This document shows, in pieces, positions 18,409 through 28,032 of a stretch of DNA of 64,000 nucleotides. Each line of letters opens with the position of its first letter. Position 1 is the stretch's first letter. The notes beneath the pieces were generated by a model. It was not told the origin of the DNA. It searched no databases and saw only the letters and a program-made list of their open reading frames with translations. The stretch is taken from the NCBI RefSeq assembly GCF_000021805.1, contig NC_011726.1, positions 1,550,001-1,614,000 on the forward strand. The letters run 5' to 3'. The translations under genes and the position numbers were made by a program. The DNA is from Rippkaea orientalis PCC 8801. Its GTDB lineage: Bacteria > Cyanobacteriota > Cyanobacteriia > Cyanobacteriales > Microcystaceae.

Positions 18409-19008
18409 CTAAATCGCGGAGAAGTAAACTTTGGCTTTAACGGGATCGGGGATCATGGTTCTATCGCCTTCTTCCCAACCCGCAGGACAAACTTCATCGG
18501 GGTGGCTTTGGACGTATTGAATAGCTTTGAGTGTCCGTAGGGTTTCATCAACGCTACGACCAAAGGAAAGGTTATTGATGGTAGAATGTTGGATATATCC
18601 TTCTTTATCGATAATAAAGAGTCCTCGTAGGGCAACACCCGCATCGGGATCTAAGACATTGTAAGCTATGCTGATTTCTCTTTTAATATCAGATACCAGT
18701 GGGTACGCAACATCACCGACTCCCCCTTCTTTGCGATCGGTTTGAATCCAAGCTAGGTGAGAAAATTCACTATCGACCGATACACCGAGGACTTCTGTGT
18801 TGATTTTGGTGAATTCTTCGTAGCGATCGCTAAAAGCGGTAATTTCTGTGGGGCAAACAAAGGTAAAGTCTAAGGGATAGAAGAATAAGACAACATATTT
18901 GCCACGATAGCCAGAGAGTTTCTTGGTCTGAAATTCCTGATCAATGACTGCTGTCGCGGTGAAATCTGGTGCGAGTTGACCCACTCGCAAGCATCCTTGT
19001 GTTGTCAT
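18409..19008 (-). CDS. Typical 2-Cys peroxiredoxin
   Basis: The enzyme reduces hydrogen and alkyl peroxides using thioredoxin. The peroxidatic cysteine is in [21 protein letters not shown] and the resolving cysteine in [14 protein letters not shown], the pattern of the AhpC/Prx1 typical 2-Cys class. The 199-residue length and the C-terminal arm fit chloroplast-type 2-Cys Prx. It may be fed by the ferredoxin-thioredoxin system whose catalytic chain is encoded at 47214. It is monocistronic and convergent with trpA. Confidence 0.95.
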   Translation of the reverse strand: MTTQGCLRVGQLAPDFTATAVIDQEFQTKKLSGYRGKYVVLFFYPLDFTFVCPTEITAFSDRYEEFTKINTEVLGVSVDSEFSHLAWIQTDRKEGGVGDVAYPLVSDIKREISIAYNVLDPDAGVALRGLFIIDKEGYIQHSTINNLSFGRSVDETLRTLKAIQYVQSHPDEVCPAGWEEGDRTMIPDPVKAKVYFSAI

Positions 19009-19157
19009 AGGTAGAAGTCTCCTGAAAATTGCTAATCTTGGAAAAACTTGAATATTTAGGTTTCGCTATGAATATATCATAATTGTTGATACTTTTTCTC
19101 TAAACTTAACCTCTGTTTTATTAATTTCCCGTCAATTATAATTTTTTAATAACTATT

Positions 19158-19646
19158 ATGGAACAAACTTGGCTCGGCATTGACCCTGGATTGGCTATCA
19201 TAGGATGGGCAGTTTTACAAGGAAAAGAAACGGAAATTCCTCAGCTAATTGATTATGGGATCATTGAAACAAACAAATCCCTCCCTACTGCTGCTAGATT
19301 ACTAGAAATTGAAGGGGATATGGTGGAAATTATCCAAGAATTTCAGCCCGCAGCAATAGCGATGGAAATGCCTTTTTTTAACCGACAAATCAAAGCAGCC
19401 GGAGGCGTTATTCAAGCCGTTGGGGTAATTAATCTGGTTATTTATCGAGAAACAAAACAGATTCCGATCTTACTACATCAAGCAAGTTGGAAGTGTCATT
19501 TAGGAGACGGAAAAGCTGATAAAAAGGAAGTAGCAGCTAGGGTTAAATGTTTATTTGATTTGCCATCTTTACCCATTGATGACTCCGTTGATGCCATTGC
19601 CATTGCCTATGCTGCTTTGTGTGGACTACGCAATACAATTAGTTAA
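19158..19646 (+). CDS. ruvC: Crossover junction endodeoxyribonuclease RuvC
   Basis: RuvC resolves Holliday junctions with RuvAB. The RNase-H-like fold shows the catalytic acids: Asp9 in LGIDPG, Glu70 in AIAMEMPFF (usually EQ or EE after Glu), and Asp142/Asp145 in PIDDSVDAIAIAYAAL. Length (162 residues) is normal. The start ATG at 19158 gives the expected short N-terminus. There are no ruvA or ruvB neighbours, as usual in cyanobacteria where the genes are scattered. Confidence 0.93.
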   Translation: MEQTWLGIDPGLAIIGWAVLQGKETEIPQLIDYGIIETNKSLPTAARLLEIEGDMVEIIQEFQPAAIAMEMPFFNRQIKAAGGVIQAVGVINLVIYRETKQIPILLHQASWKCHLGDGKADKKEVAARVKCLFDLPSLPIDDSVDAIAIAYAALCGLRNTIS

Positions 19647-19648
19647 CT

Positions 19649-19675
19649 GAGTTCAGAGTTCAGAGTTCAGAGTTC
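19649..19675. repeat. GAGTTCA short tandem repeat
   Basis: Four near-perfect units of a 7-base repeat (GAGTTCA) lie just after ruvC. Such short arrays are common in cyanobacterial intergenic DNA; no function is known. Confidence 0.7.
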
Positions 19676-19753
19676 CTAAGGGAGAATTGGCTGATGATTA
19701 ATGAGATCACAAAGATACTCAACTCAAGTGAGGTTAGTTGTTAAAATTTCCTT

Positions 19754-19936
19754 TTAAGGCGCATTTTCTGCTTTTTTAAGGATCAAACTTCCTTGTTTTT
19801 CAAGATAAATTTGAGTTTGTTTTTTGTGAGTTTGATTGAGTAAATAGGATAAACTTAAACTGAGTAAACCAACTACAAATAGACAGAATAAATAGTGACT
19901 CAATAAGGTTAAAGAATTGGTGGATTTTTTGAACAT
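19754..19936 (-). CDS. Small single-pass membrane protein, unknown
   Basis: A 60-residue ORF with one membrane helix (about residues 12-33) and a basic, Gln-rich tail. It is supported by a strong Shine-Dalgarno: AGGAGG ends nine bases before the ATG. No family is recognised. It is divergent from the receiver-kinase at 20187. Confidence 0.55.
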   Translation of the reverse strand: MFKKSTNSLTLLSHYLFCLFVVGLLSLSLSYLLNQTHKKQTQIYLEKQGSLILKKAENAP

Positions 19937-20186
19937 GGCTCCCCACCTCCTGTTAAGAATGATAACTTTGTTGTTAAAACTACCTTTAATTCTAGGATAA
20001 TCGATTAGCTGAAGATTTGGTTAAACTCTCATTATCAAAAATGTCTAAATAATTGTTTTTTTGTCTAGTTTTGTGAGATAATTGCTGAAGAATTAGACAT
20101 TTTAAAAAAATATTAAGAAAAAAAAACATCATAAAGAGACGCGATCGCGTTACGGTAGAAGAAGAGAGGGAAATAGCAGCAAAACT

Positions 20187-21356
20187 ATGGTTCTAGCCAG
20201 CCTCATACCAGTCTTGTTAATAGAAGACAATCTAGCGGAAGCTAGATTGTTAACAGAAGTTCTCAAAGGAGCGACACAGCACCGATTTGAACTGATTCAT
20301 GTCAACCGATTAGAAGAAGCTCTAAAACAACTCGAAAACAAGCATTTTGACATTATTCTGCTAGATCTTACCTTACCTGATAGTCAAGGATTGGAATCTT
20401 TAGCCCCTCTAACGGAAAAAGCCCCCTCTAAACCCATTGTTGTGCTCACCAATACCAATGATGAAAAATTAGCCCTAGAAGCGGTTAGACAAGGGGCACA
20501 AGACTATTTAGTGAAGCGACAGATTACCTTAGAATTATTGGTAAGATCAATCTGTTATGCCATTGAACGTAAACAAATGGCTGAGAAATTGCGTCAAGCG
20601 AACCAAACCTTAGAGAAACGGGTAGAAGAACGCACCAAACAGTTAATTAAAGCTCAGGAATTGAATCAATTAAAATCGGAATTTGTTTCGATGCTGTCCC
20701 ATGATTTTCGTAATCCCATGAATACTATTTTACTATCAGCCGGATTACTCGAAGATAGTGGGGATCAATTAACGAGAGAACAGCAAATTTCTTATTTTCA
20801 GATGATCCGTACTGCTATTAAAGATATGGATCAATTATTAAGTGAAATTTTATTATTAGGAAAAGCCGATGCAGGAAAACTTCAGGGACATTTTGAAGAG
20901 TTAGATCTAGAAGAATTATGTCATCGCTTATTGCACTCTCTACAGTTATCGGCTCATCATAATCACGAAATTATTTTTCAGTCTAAAGGGGAATTTAGTC
21001 GGGGTTTATGGGATGAAAAACTCTTGAGACATATTATCAATAATTTGCTCAATAATGCCCTTAAATATTCTCCAGAAGGAGGCAAAGTTAATTTTGATTT
21101 AATTGAGAAAGAAAACGAGGTAATTTTCCGGGTTCAAGATCAAGGAATTGGGATTTCTCCAGAAGCTCAAAAACAACTTTTTCAACCGTTTTATCGCGCA
21201 GATAATGTTAACAATATTCCCGGTACAGGGTTAGGATTAGCTATTGTTCAAAAATGTGTAGAAGCACATTATGGTACTATTTTAGTAGACAGTCAAGAGG
21301 GGATAGGTACGACTTTTACGGTTATTTTACCGATTCTTGACGAAACCGATGACTGA
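20187..21356 (+). CDS. Receiver-histidine kinase (REC-HisKA-HATPase)
   Basis: The 389-residue protein begins with a receiver (residues 8-125) with Asp60 in IILLDLTLPDSQG and Lys in DYLVKR. A coiled coil (about 130-160) connects to HisKA with His172 in SMLSHDFRNPMN, then an HATPase domain with IINNLLNNALKYSPEGG (N box), VQDQGIGISPEAQKQLF and GTGLGLAIVQKCVEAHYG. It resembles the kinase at 9456 in layout but has the usual Arg after SHDF. No sensory input domain is present, so it probably receives phosphate through its receiver from an unlinked kinase. No partner gene adjoins it. A low-complexity repeat overlaps its stop region. Confidence 0.88.
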   Translation: MVLASLIPVLLIEDNLAEARLLTEVLKGATQHRFELIHVNRLEEALKQLENKHFDIILLDLTLPDSQGLESLAPLTEKAPSKPIVVLTNTNDEKLALEAVRQGAQDYLVKRQITLELLVRSICYAIERKQMAEKLRQANQTLEKRVEERTKQLIKAQELNQLKSEFVSMLSHDFRNPMNTILLSAGLLEDSGDQLTREQQISYFQMIRTAIKDMDQLLSEILLLGKADAGKLQGHFEELDLEELCHRLLHSLQLSAHHNHEIIFQSKGEFSRGLWDEKLLRHIINNLLNNALKYSPEGGKVNFDLIEKENEVIFRVQDQGIGISPEAQKQLFQPFYRADNVNNIPGTGLGLAIVQKCVEAHYGTILVDSQEGIGTTFTVILPILDETDD

Positions 21357-21401
21357 TGACTGATGACTGTTTAATGTTTACTGATTACTGTTTACTGTTG
21401 G
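21347..21401. repeat. GATGACT / ACTGTTT short repeats
   Basis: Tandem GATGACT units run into ACTGTTTA-type units, covering the last codons of the kinase gene and the gap before the cupin gene. The repeat therefore shapes the C-terminal residues of the kinase. Confidence 0.6.
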
Positions 21402-21408
21402 AGATGAA

Positions 21409-21789
21409 ATGATGGAGAATGAATCAGACTCTCAAGTCACTAAAACCTCTGTGGTGAGAACTCCCCCGTGGGGAACGGTGACGGTATTAGAAGAAGGATC
21501 TCGCTATCGAATTAATCGCATTGTGGTTAAACCGGGGCAACATATTAGTACTCAAATGCACTATCATCGTAGTGAACACTGGATTGTTGTTTCAGGAACG
21601 GCTAAAGTTGTTTGTGATGGTCAAGAAAAATTACTAAAACAAAAAGAATCTACCTATGTTCCTATGAATACCCGTCATCGCGTGGAAAATCCTGGGGTGA
21701 TTCCTTTGGTGATGATTGAAGTCCAAAATGGGGAATATTTGGGAGATGATGATATTATCCGTTTTCCCGAAGAAGAGTACAAGGTTTGA
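21409..21789 (+). CDS. Cupin protein, phosphomannose-isomerase type II C-terminal-like
   Basis: The 126-residue protein is a single cupin with the metal motif QMHYHRSEHWIVVSGTAKV and the second half with NTRHRVENPG. It matches the isomerase domain found at the C-terminus of bifunctional mannose-1-phosphate guanylyltransferase/isomerase enzymes, here stand-alone. It may interconvert mannose-6-P and fructose-6-P, but stand-alone copies are not all active. GGAGATGAA sits just before the start. It converges on a frameshifted Uma2 gene. Confidence 0.85.
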   Translation: MMENESDSQVTKTSVVRTPPWGTVTVLEEGSRYRINRIVVKPGQHISTQMHYHRSEHWIVVSGTAKVVCDGQEKLLKQKESTYVPMNTRHRVENPGVIPLVMIEVQNGEYLGDDDIIRFPEEEYKV

Positions 21790-21798
21790 TGAGATTAG

Positions 21799-22411
21799 TT
21801 ACCAAATTGTGCTTAAATCTAAAACAAATCCTGGTAATAAAGGTTCACCTTTAATGGTAACAGAATTGCTTACACAGAATACTTGATTATCTTTTTGATA
21901 GATATAGATTTGCTTTTCTTGAGCATTAATTAACCATCCTAAACTAACCCCATTTTCAAGGTACTCTTGCATTTTATCTTGAAGGGTTTTTAGGCTATCT
22001 GTTGCTGATTTTAATTTTAATTCAATGACAAAATCAGGACAAACAGGAGCAAATTTCTCTCGCTGTTCAAGGGGAATTGCTTGCCATTTTTCTTGTTTTA
22101 TCCAAGAAACATCAGGAGAACAAACGGCTCTATTAGCAAGGGTAAATCCTGTGCTAGAATCAAATCCAACTCCGGTTCCGTCTTGTTCAACCCAGACAGC
22201 AAATTGTCCGATTAAACTAAAGTTTTTTCTGCCTGTTTCTGAACCAGTGGGTGGCATAATAATCAGTGATCCTTGTGCATTTCGTTCAATTTGTAAGGGT
22301 TTATTAAGCTGACAAAATTCAAAAAATTGATCATTAGGTTAACTCAATAACTCCAGTTAAATGAATTACTAAAGGTTCTATTTCTGGTTGAATAAGTAAA
22401 GTCGTCGTCAT
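21799..22411 (-). pseudogene. Uma2 family (DUF820) protein, disrupted by a +1 frameshift
   Basis: The long frame (start at 22257) lacks the family N-terminus. Upstream in another frame, from an ATG at 22411, are residues MTTTLLIQPEIEPLVIHLTG ending in LT and a stop. Dropping one base near 22336 joins this to NDQFFEFCQLNKPLQIER and on into MPPTGSETG, giving an unbroken protein of about 203 residues. The gene span is 613 bases, one more than a multiple of three, which agrees with a single inserted base. Uma2 proteins have a PD-(D/E)XK-like fold; the catalytic region CPDFVIELKLKS is intact. Confidence 0.75.
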
Positions 22412-22612
22412 GATATTTTTTTCAGCGTTTGGTAATAGTACTGTTTGAGACTGTTGGAATTTCTTAAAATACGCTAAGATATTTGAACCTTGTTAATGTT
22501 TTTTGGTAAAATAATGTATTGTTTCAACAATTTTCGATATTAACTAGAATAATTTGACAGATTTGACTTTTTAAATTAATTATTATTTTGTTTTATCCTT
22601 TAGTATAACGCA

Positions 22613-25072
22613 ATGACAGCCGACATACCAGATTGGATACGTTTAGATAAAGCTCTGTCGATAGAAGCAGAAAAAGGCTATACTGACCTTCAGGGAAATC
22701 AATACCGCTTCAGTGAATTTTTTTGCTTAAATTTTGGTCAAAGTCCCCCCCCAGGAACTCCAATTAGCGATCGCAGTCGGTGGCAAGATTTTGCCATTAA
22801 ATACGCACAATATCCCCAATTAACCACCACTCAACGACAAAGTTTAGTGACGCAAACCCGACAATTTTTGCATCAACTCAAACGCACCTTAGAAACTCCC
22901 AATGAACCCCCACCCCCTAAATTACCGCGAACGGTTTCTGTTGCTGAAAAACAAGCTTCTTTGAGAGAAATTACTCTCGATCAACCCTTGAGTGCCATTG
23001 CAGAAGTGGGCTATAGTAAAGCAGAATTATTGAAACGATTGGGACTATTTACGGTTAAAGATCTATTATTTTATTATCCCCGCGATCATATTGATTATGC
23101 ACGTCAAGTGAGTATTTCCCGTCTTAATCCTGGGGAAACCGTTACGATTGTGGGAAGTGTTAAACGCTGTAATTGTTTTACCAGTCCCAAGAATAAAAAC
23201 TTGAGTATTTTTGAGTTAATTTTACAAGATAATACGGGGAAAATTAAACTCAATCGCTTTTTTGCTGGAACCCGTTTTACTAATCGTGGTTGGCAAGAAA
23301 AACAAAAAAAATTGTATCCTTTGGGAGCCATTGTTGCTGCTTCAGGATTAGTCAAACAAAATCGGTTTGGTCTGACTTTAGATAACCCAGAAATCGAAGT
23401 ATTAGATAGTTTAGGCTCAAACATTGAATCGTTAAAGATTGGGCGAGTTTTACCCGTTTATCCCCTAACAGAAGGGGTTCCAGCCGATTTAATTCGACGA
23501 GCCATTGTTGCTTGTTTAGGAGCGATTAAACAGATTAGAGATCCCCTTCCTGTCGGGTTAAGAAATCAATACGGATTAATTCCATTAAAAGACGCGATCG
23601 CTAATATTCATTTTCCTGAAACTCCCGCTCTTTTAACCCATGCAAGACGCAGATTAGTCTTTGATGAATTTTTCTATTTACAATTAGGATTCCTCCAACG
23701 TCGTCAAGAACAAAAACACCTAGAAAAAAGTGCTATTTTCCTTCCCCAAGGCAAACTTATCGAAAATTTTAATCAATTATTACCCTTTAAATTAACCAAT
23801 GCTCAACAGCGAGTTATCAACGAAATTTTAGAAGATTTAAACTCATCAACTCCCATGAATCGTCTTGTACAAGGGGATGTAGGAGCGGGTAAAACAATTG
23901 TTGCTGTTTTTTCGATTTTAGCAGCAATTCAATCGGGTTATCAAGCTGCTTTAATGGCTCCAACGGAAGTCTTAGCCGAACAACATTATCGAAAGTTAGT
24001 CACTTGGTTTAATTTACTTCATTTACCCGTTGAATTGCTCACAGGATCAACAAAAATTGCTAAAAGAAGAGAAATCCACAGTCAATTAGAAACAGGAGAA
24101 TTACCCTTATTAGTAGGGACTCATGCGCTTATTCAAGACAAAGTAAACTTCCAAAGATTAGGGTTAGTTGTCATTGATGAACAACATCGTTTTGGTGTAC
24201 AACAACGAGCTAAATTATTAGCAAAAGGACAATCTCCCCACGTTTTAACCATGACAGCAACTCCCATTCCTCGGACATTAGCGTTAACCTTACACGGGGA
24301 TTTAGATGTGAGTCAAATTGATGAATTACCCCCTGGAAGACAACCCATTCAAACCACTGCATTAATCGGAAAAGAACGTACTCAAGCTTATGATTTAATT
24401 CGTCGAGAAGTGGCTCAAGGACGACAAGCTTATATTATTTTTCCAATGATTGAAGAATCAGAAAAATTAGACGTTCGTGCCGCAGTAGAGGAACATAAAA
24501 AACTGTCAGAAACAGTTTTTCCTCAGTTTAATATTGGCTTATTACATGGTCGCATGAGTTCCTCGGAAAAAGATGAAATTTTAACCAATTTTCGAGACAA
24601 TAAAAGTCAAATTATTGTCTCTACAACTGTTATTGAAGTTGGTGTGGATGTTCCTAATGCAACAGTAATGTTGATCGAAAATGCCGAACGGTTTGGACTC
24701 TCGCAATTACATCAATTAAGGGGAAGGGTGGGACGAGGTTCTCATCAGTCCTATTGTTTGTTGATGAGTAATAGTAAAACCCCTGATTCTAGACAACGTT
24801 TAAGTGTTTTAGAACAGTCTCAAGATGGCTTTTTTATCTCAGAGATGGATCTCCGGTTTAGGGGACCCGGAACTGTCTTAGGGACTCGTCAGTCAGGATT
24901 ACCAGATTTTGCTTTAGCGAGTTTAGTTGAAGATCAAGAAATTCTAGAATTAGCTAGAAGTGCCGCAGAAAAAATTCTGATAGCCGATAGTCATTTAGGG
25001 GGAATGCCATCTCTCAAAAAAGAACTAGAACGACGCTATCAAAAATTAATCGGAGGTGAGATATTAACTTAG
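22613..25072 (+). CDS. recG: ATP-dependent DNA helicase RecG
   Basis: RecG remodels stalled replication forks and branched DNA. The 819-residue protein has a cyanobacterial-type extended N-terminus, a wedge/OB domain (about 160-290), and the helicase core: Walker A in QGDVGAGKTIVA, DEQH box in VVIDEQHRFGVQQR, motif III in MTATPIPRTLALT, and motif VI in QLHQLRGRVGRG. The C-terminal region is characteristic, with SEMDLRFRGPGTVLGTRQSG. The gene starts at the ATG at 22613. No neighbours in the same pathway, although ruvC lies 3 kb upstream. Confidence 0.95.
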   Translation: MTADIPDWIRLDKALSIEAEKGYTDLQGNQYRFSEFFCLNFGQSPPPGTPISDRSRWQDFAIKYAQYPQLTTTQRQSLVTQTRQFLHQLKRTLETPNEPPPPKLPRTVSVAEKQASLREITLDQPLSAIAEVGYSKAELLKRLGLFTVKDLLFYYPRDHIDYARQVSISRLNPGETVTIVGSVKRCNCFTSPKNKNLSIFELILQDNTGKIKLNRFFAGTRFTNRGWQEKQKKLYPLGAIVAASGLVKQNRFGLTLDNPEIEVLDSLGSNIESLKIGRVLPVYPLTEGVPADLIRRAIVACLGAIKQIRDPLPVGLRNQYGLIPLKDAIANIHFPETPALLTHARRRLVFDEFFYLQLGFLQRRQEQKHLEKSAIFLPQGKLIENFNQLLPFKLTNAQQRVINEILEDLNSSTPMNRLVQGDVGAGKTIVAVFSILAAIQSGYQAALMAPTEVLAEQHYRKLVTWFNLLHLPVELLTGSTKIAKRREIHSQLETGELPLLVGTHALIQDKVNFQRLGLVVIDEQHRFGVQQRAKLLAKGQSPHVLTMTATPIPRTLALTLHGDLDVSQIDELPPGRQPIQTTALIGKERTQAYDLIRREVAQGRQAYIIFPMIEESEKLDVRAAVEEHKKLSETVFPQFNIGLLHGRMSSSEKDEILTNFRDNKSQIIVSTTVIEVGVDVPNATVMLIENAERFGLSQLHQLRGRVGRGSHQSYCLLMSNSKTPDSRQRLSVLEQSQDGFFISEMDLRFRGPGTVLGTRQSGLPDFALASLVEDQEILELARSAAEKILIADSHLGGMPSLKKELERRYQKLIGGEILT

Positions 25073-25167
25073 AATTTCTTGACTCAATTTTTTGTTAGAA
25101 TACATGAAGTTCATCAACTTATTTTATGAGTCTTAACGATATCAACAATTGATAGGAGAAAAACTTT

Positions 25168-25914
25168 GTGAAATACTCTGTTAAAGATCATTATCAAAAC
25201 TTAGCCAATCAATATGATGAATTTTGGGAATATTCTCCAAATTTTATTGATTTTTTGACTCACCAAATGATTAAATCATTAAACTTAGTTCCAACCGATA
25301 AATTAGTTGATCTTGGTTGTGGTACAGGACTTTATACTAAGTCAATTGTGGCAAAAGTTTCGTTGAAATATCCGGTTATTTGCGTTGATTCGTCGCCAAA
25401 AATGCTGGAACAGATTCCTAAAACAAATCAATATAGAATTGTCGTTCAAGATGCTATTGAGTTTGCTTCTGGAGAAGGAATCTATGATAAGATTTTAATG
25501 AAAGAAATGATCCATCATATTCCAGACAAAGAAACCCTTTTACAGCGATTATTTAAATGCTTAAAAACGGGAGGGATTCTCCTTTTAATCCTATTGCCTC
25601 CTACCCTTGAATATCCGTTATTTGCTGATGCTTTACGTATCTACGAATCGGTTCAACCTAACTATAATGATCTGATTAATATTTTATTAAAAATAGGGTT
25701 TCAAATTACTGTTAAATTCGTTAATTATCCAGTCTCTATTCCTAAAGAAAGATACTTGAAGATGGTACAAAATCGTTATATGTCTTTACTTTCAAGGTTT
25801 GATGATGAGCAATTATCACAAGGATTAAGAGAAATACAACAAAAATATGAAAATAAAGAAAATTTAGTGTTTAGCGATCGCTTTATTTTTATCGGTGCTC
25901 ACAAACCCAATTGA
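25168..25914 (+). CDS. Class I SAM-dependent methyltransferase
   Basis: The 248-residue protein contains a typical Rossmann methyltransferase with motif I LVDLGCGTGLYTKSIV and motif II ICVDSSPKMLEQIP; a KMIHHIPD-like segment matches motif IV/post-I of Methyltransf_11/25 members. The substrate is unknown. It uses a GTG start at 25168 preceded by AGGAG. Its 3' end overlaps that of the convergent rsmD gene by 16 bases. Confidence 0.8.
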   Translation: MKYSVKDHYQNLANQYDEFWEYSPNFIDFLTHQMIKSLNLVPTDKLVDLGCGTGLYTKSIVAKVSLKYPVICVDSSPKMLEQIPKTNQYRIVVQDAIEFASGEGIYDKILMKEMIHHIPDKETLLQRLFKCLKTGGILLLILLPPTLEYPLFADALRIYESVQPNYNDLINILLKIGFQITVKFVNYPVSIPKERYLKMVQNRYMSLLSRFDDEQLSQGLREIQQKYENKENLVFSDRFIFIGAHKPN

Positions 25915-26438
25915 TAAAACGTTAATGAGGTATTTCCATAGGATTTTTTTCGACAAATGTCTAAGCCATTAATATCGATTGCTTGCCATAATTTGGGATT
26001 ATGTTCTACGGCAATTTCTCCTTGATTGTTTAGAAGATTATAGGTGGCGATCGCTTCTAACACAGGTTGATATAATTGACTATTATAGGGAGGATCAAAA
26101 TAAATTCGATCAAACGATTGTCCTGCTAGGGTTTTTAGAACGTTAATAACATCTCCTCGAATGACTTGAAACGTTTGCTCAGAAGTAGCAACTTGTTGCC
26201 AATTTTTTTGAATAATTCCACACGCTTTTCCGTATTTTTCAACTCCAATGACTAACTGTGCTCCTCGACATAATGCTTCTGCACCCATGGAACCATTTCC
26301 AGCACATAAATCTAACCAATGACATCCTTCGATTGATCCTTGCCAAATATTAAATAACGCTTCCCGAACTTTAGCAGAAGTGGGACGGGTTAATTGTCCC
26401 GGTAAAGTTGTTAATAATCTATTACCATAAATTCTCAT
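25899..26438 (-). CDS. rsmD: 16S rRNA (guanine(966)-N(2))-methyltransferase
   Basis: RsmD methylates G966 of 16S rRNA in the assembled small subunit. The N-terminus MRIYGNRLLTTLPG, the PTSAKVREALFNIWQ segment, the SAM motif LDLCAGNGSMGAEALCRGA and the catalytic DPPY in DRIYFDPPYNSQLYQ are diagnostic. Length (179 residues) is normal. It overlaps the convergent methyltransferase gene at its 3' end. Confidence 0.92.
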   Translation of the reverse strand: MRIYGNRLLTTLPGQLTRPTSAKVREALFNIWQGSIEGCHWLDLCAGNGSMGAEALCRGAQLVIGVEKYGKACGIIQKNWQQVATSEQTFQVIRGDVINVLKTLAGQSFDRIYFDPPYNSQLYQPVLEAIATYNLLNNQGEIAVEHNPKLWQAIDINGLDICRKKSYGNTSLTFYQLGL

Positions 26439-26586
26439 TTTTAGTTAATCGTTAATAGGATAGAATTTTAATTTCATCAGAGATTATTGATCAATTCAAG
26501 CTTTAGGAGGCTAGACAAAATTGACTAATTCTAACTATATTTTAATCTGTTATAATAATCAATAACCCTAAAAAACTGTTACAAAT

Positions 26587-27324
26587 ATGGTCACAGTTAA
26601 CGCTAAACATGACATTGTTTATCCGAGTTCTGACGGTGAACCCTTGGCTGAATCTTACCTGCACTTGTATGCAATCTTAACCACCTTAGAAGTCTTCAAA
26701 CAATACCTATCTAATGTTCAAGCTACTGTACTAGCTAATCAATTCCTATACTACAGTCAGGGATTCCCTAAAATGCGAGTTGCTCCCGATGTGATGGTAA
26801 TATTTAATGTCCCCCCCGGTGGAAGAGATAACTATAAAATTTGGGAAGAAAAAGAAGTCCCTAGTGTGATTTTTGAAATGACCTCTAAAAGTACCCAAAG
26901 CCAAGATCAAGAATTTAAAAAAACATTATATGAACAATTAGGGGTATTAGAATATTGGTTATTTGACCCCAAAGGAGAATGGCTGAGTCAGCAATTACAA
27001 GGATACCGTTTGAGAAAAGGGGAATATGAGTTAATTGAAAATAATGACAGTGAGGTCTTAAAATTAAGCTTACAAGTAGAAGGAAACCTCATCGGATTTT
27101 ATCGGAAAGATACGGGAGAAAAGTTATTGATTCCCGATGAATTAGCGCAAGCGTTACAACAAAAAAATAGGGAATTAGACCAGAAAAATAGAGAGTTAGA
27201 ACAAAAAGATCGAGAATTAGAGCAAAAAACTAGGGAATTGGAAAAGGAAAAAGAAAGGGTTGCTCAAATGGAATCCTTATTACAAGAATATCGGGAACAA
27301 TTGGGTAACTTAGAAGAAACTTAA
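26587..27324 (+). CDS. Uma2 family (DUF820) protein with C-terminal coiled coil
   Basis: Residues 1-175 form a Uma2-type PD-(D/E)XK-like domain: RVAPDVMVIFNV, then VIFEMTSKSTQSQD and EYWLFDPKGEWLSQQLQGYR. The family is very abundant in cyanobacteria and often annotated as putative restriction or transposon-linked endonucleases; function is unproven. The C-terminal 60 residues are a heptad coiled coil with four consecutive QKxREL(D/E) units encoded by near-perfect 21-base repeats (27160-27243). An AT-rich leader contains a TATAAT near 26551. Unlike the copy at 21799-22411, this one is intact. Confidence 0.85.
   Translation: MVTVNAKHDIVYPSSDGEPLAESYLHLYAILTTLEVFKQYLSNVQATVLANQFLYYSQGFPKMRVAPDVMVIFNVPPGGRDNYKIWEEKEVPSVIFEMTSKSTQSQDQEFKKTLYEQLGVLEYWLFDPKGEWLSQQLQGYRLRKGEYELIENNDSEVLKLSLQVEGNLIGFYRKDTGEKLLIPDELAQALQQKNRELDQKNRELEQKDRELEQKTRELEKEKERVAQMESLLQEYREQLGNLEET
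27160..27243 (+). repeat. 21-base tandem repeat encoding a coiled-coil heptad
   Basis: Four consecutive 21-base units begin at 27160, 27181, 27202 and 27223. Each encodes a QKxREL(D/E) heptad; differences are mostly at the variable third residue or silent. Such an array can change length by slippage or recombination without breaking the frame. Confidence 0.8.
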
Positions 27325-27353
27325 AGAAAGTTTCTGGATTTTTACCTAGTCTC

Positions 27354-27983
27354 TTAAAGTTTAAGTGAACTGATAAAATTAGAGAGAATTTGTAAGCCAG
27401 AATCTGAAGATTTTTCGGGGTGAAATTGGACTGCCATAACATTATCAAATGCAACGGCTGCGGTAACGGTTTGAGTCCCATGAGTAACCGTTGCTGCTAT
27501 CACATTAGGATCGACGGGATCAACATAATAAGAGTGAACAAAATAGACATAGGGATGAGGAGCTAAACCTTGCCATAAACTGAGATTAGGTTGGGTAAAT
27601 TCTAGCTGATTCCACCCCATGTGAGGGATGGTTAAATCGGGTTCAGAATGAAAACGACGTACCATTCCAGGGATAATTCCTAACCCGGGTTCTGTTCCTT
27701 CTTCTGATCCGTCAAACAGAATTTGTAACCCTAAACAAATCCCTAAAAAGGGTTTTTTATCTGCGATCGCTTCTTTAATGGGATCAACTAGATGGCGCGA
27801 TCGCAGATGCTGCATAGCCGGATCGAACGATCCCACTCCTGGTAAAACAATTCCAGCCGCTTTGGCAATTTCATCGGGAGAATCGGTAATTTTTGGGGTT
27901 ATCCCTGCTTTTTCTAGTCCTTTACAAGCAGAGTGCAGGTTCCCCATATCGTAGTCAATAACGGCAATAAAGCCCATGTTCAA
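27354..27983 (-). CDS. hisH: Imidazole glycerol phosphate synthase, glutaminase subunit
   Basis: HisH releases ammonia from glutamine for HisF in histidine synthesis. The class-I amidotransferase triad is visible: Cys in KPFLGICLGLQILFDGSEEG, and His/Glu in MAVQFHPEKSSDSG. The N-terminus VIDYDMGNLHSACKGLEKAG is typical. Length (209 residues) is normal. hisF is not in the window. Divergent from the peptidase-like gene at 28033. Confidence 0.94.
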   Translation of the reverse strand: MNMGFIAVIDYDMGNLHSACKGLEKAGITPKITDSPDEIAKAAGIVLPGVGSFDPAMQHLRSRHLVDPIKEAIADKKPFLGICLGLQILFDGSEEGTEPGLGIIPGMVRRFHSEPDLTIPHMGWNQLEFTQPNLSLWQGLAPHPYVYFVHSYYVDPVDPNVIAATVTHGTQTVTAAVAFDNVMAVQFHPEKSSDSGLQILSNFISSLKL

Positions 27984-28032
27984 ATATTGGATAAAATAGA
28001 TACTTTAATTCTATTGTAAAATCGGAGAAACC

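Noticed and set aside
26521-26556. TTGACT ... TATAAT as promoter of the Uma2 gene
   Set aside because: The spacer of 24 bases is too long for a standard sigma-70 promoter; only the TATAAT is noted.
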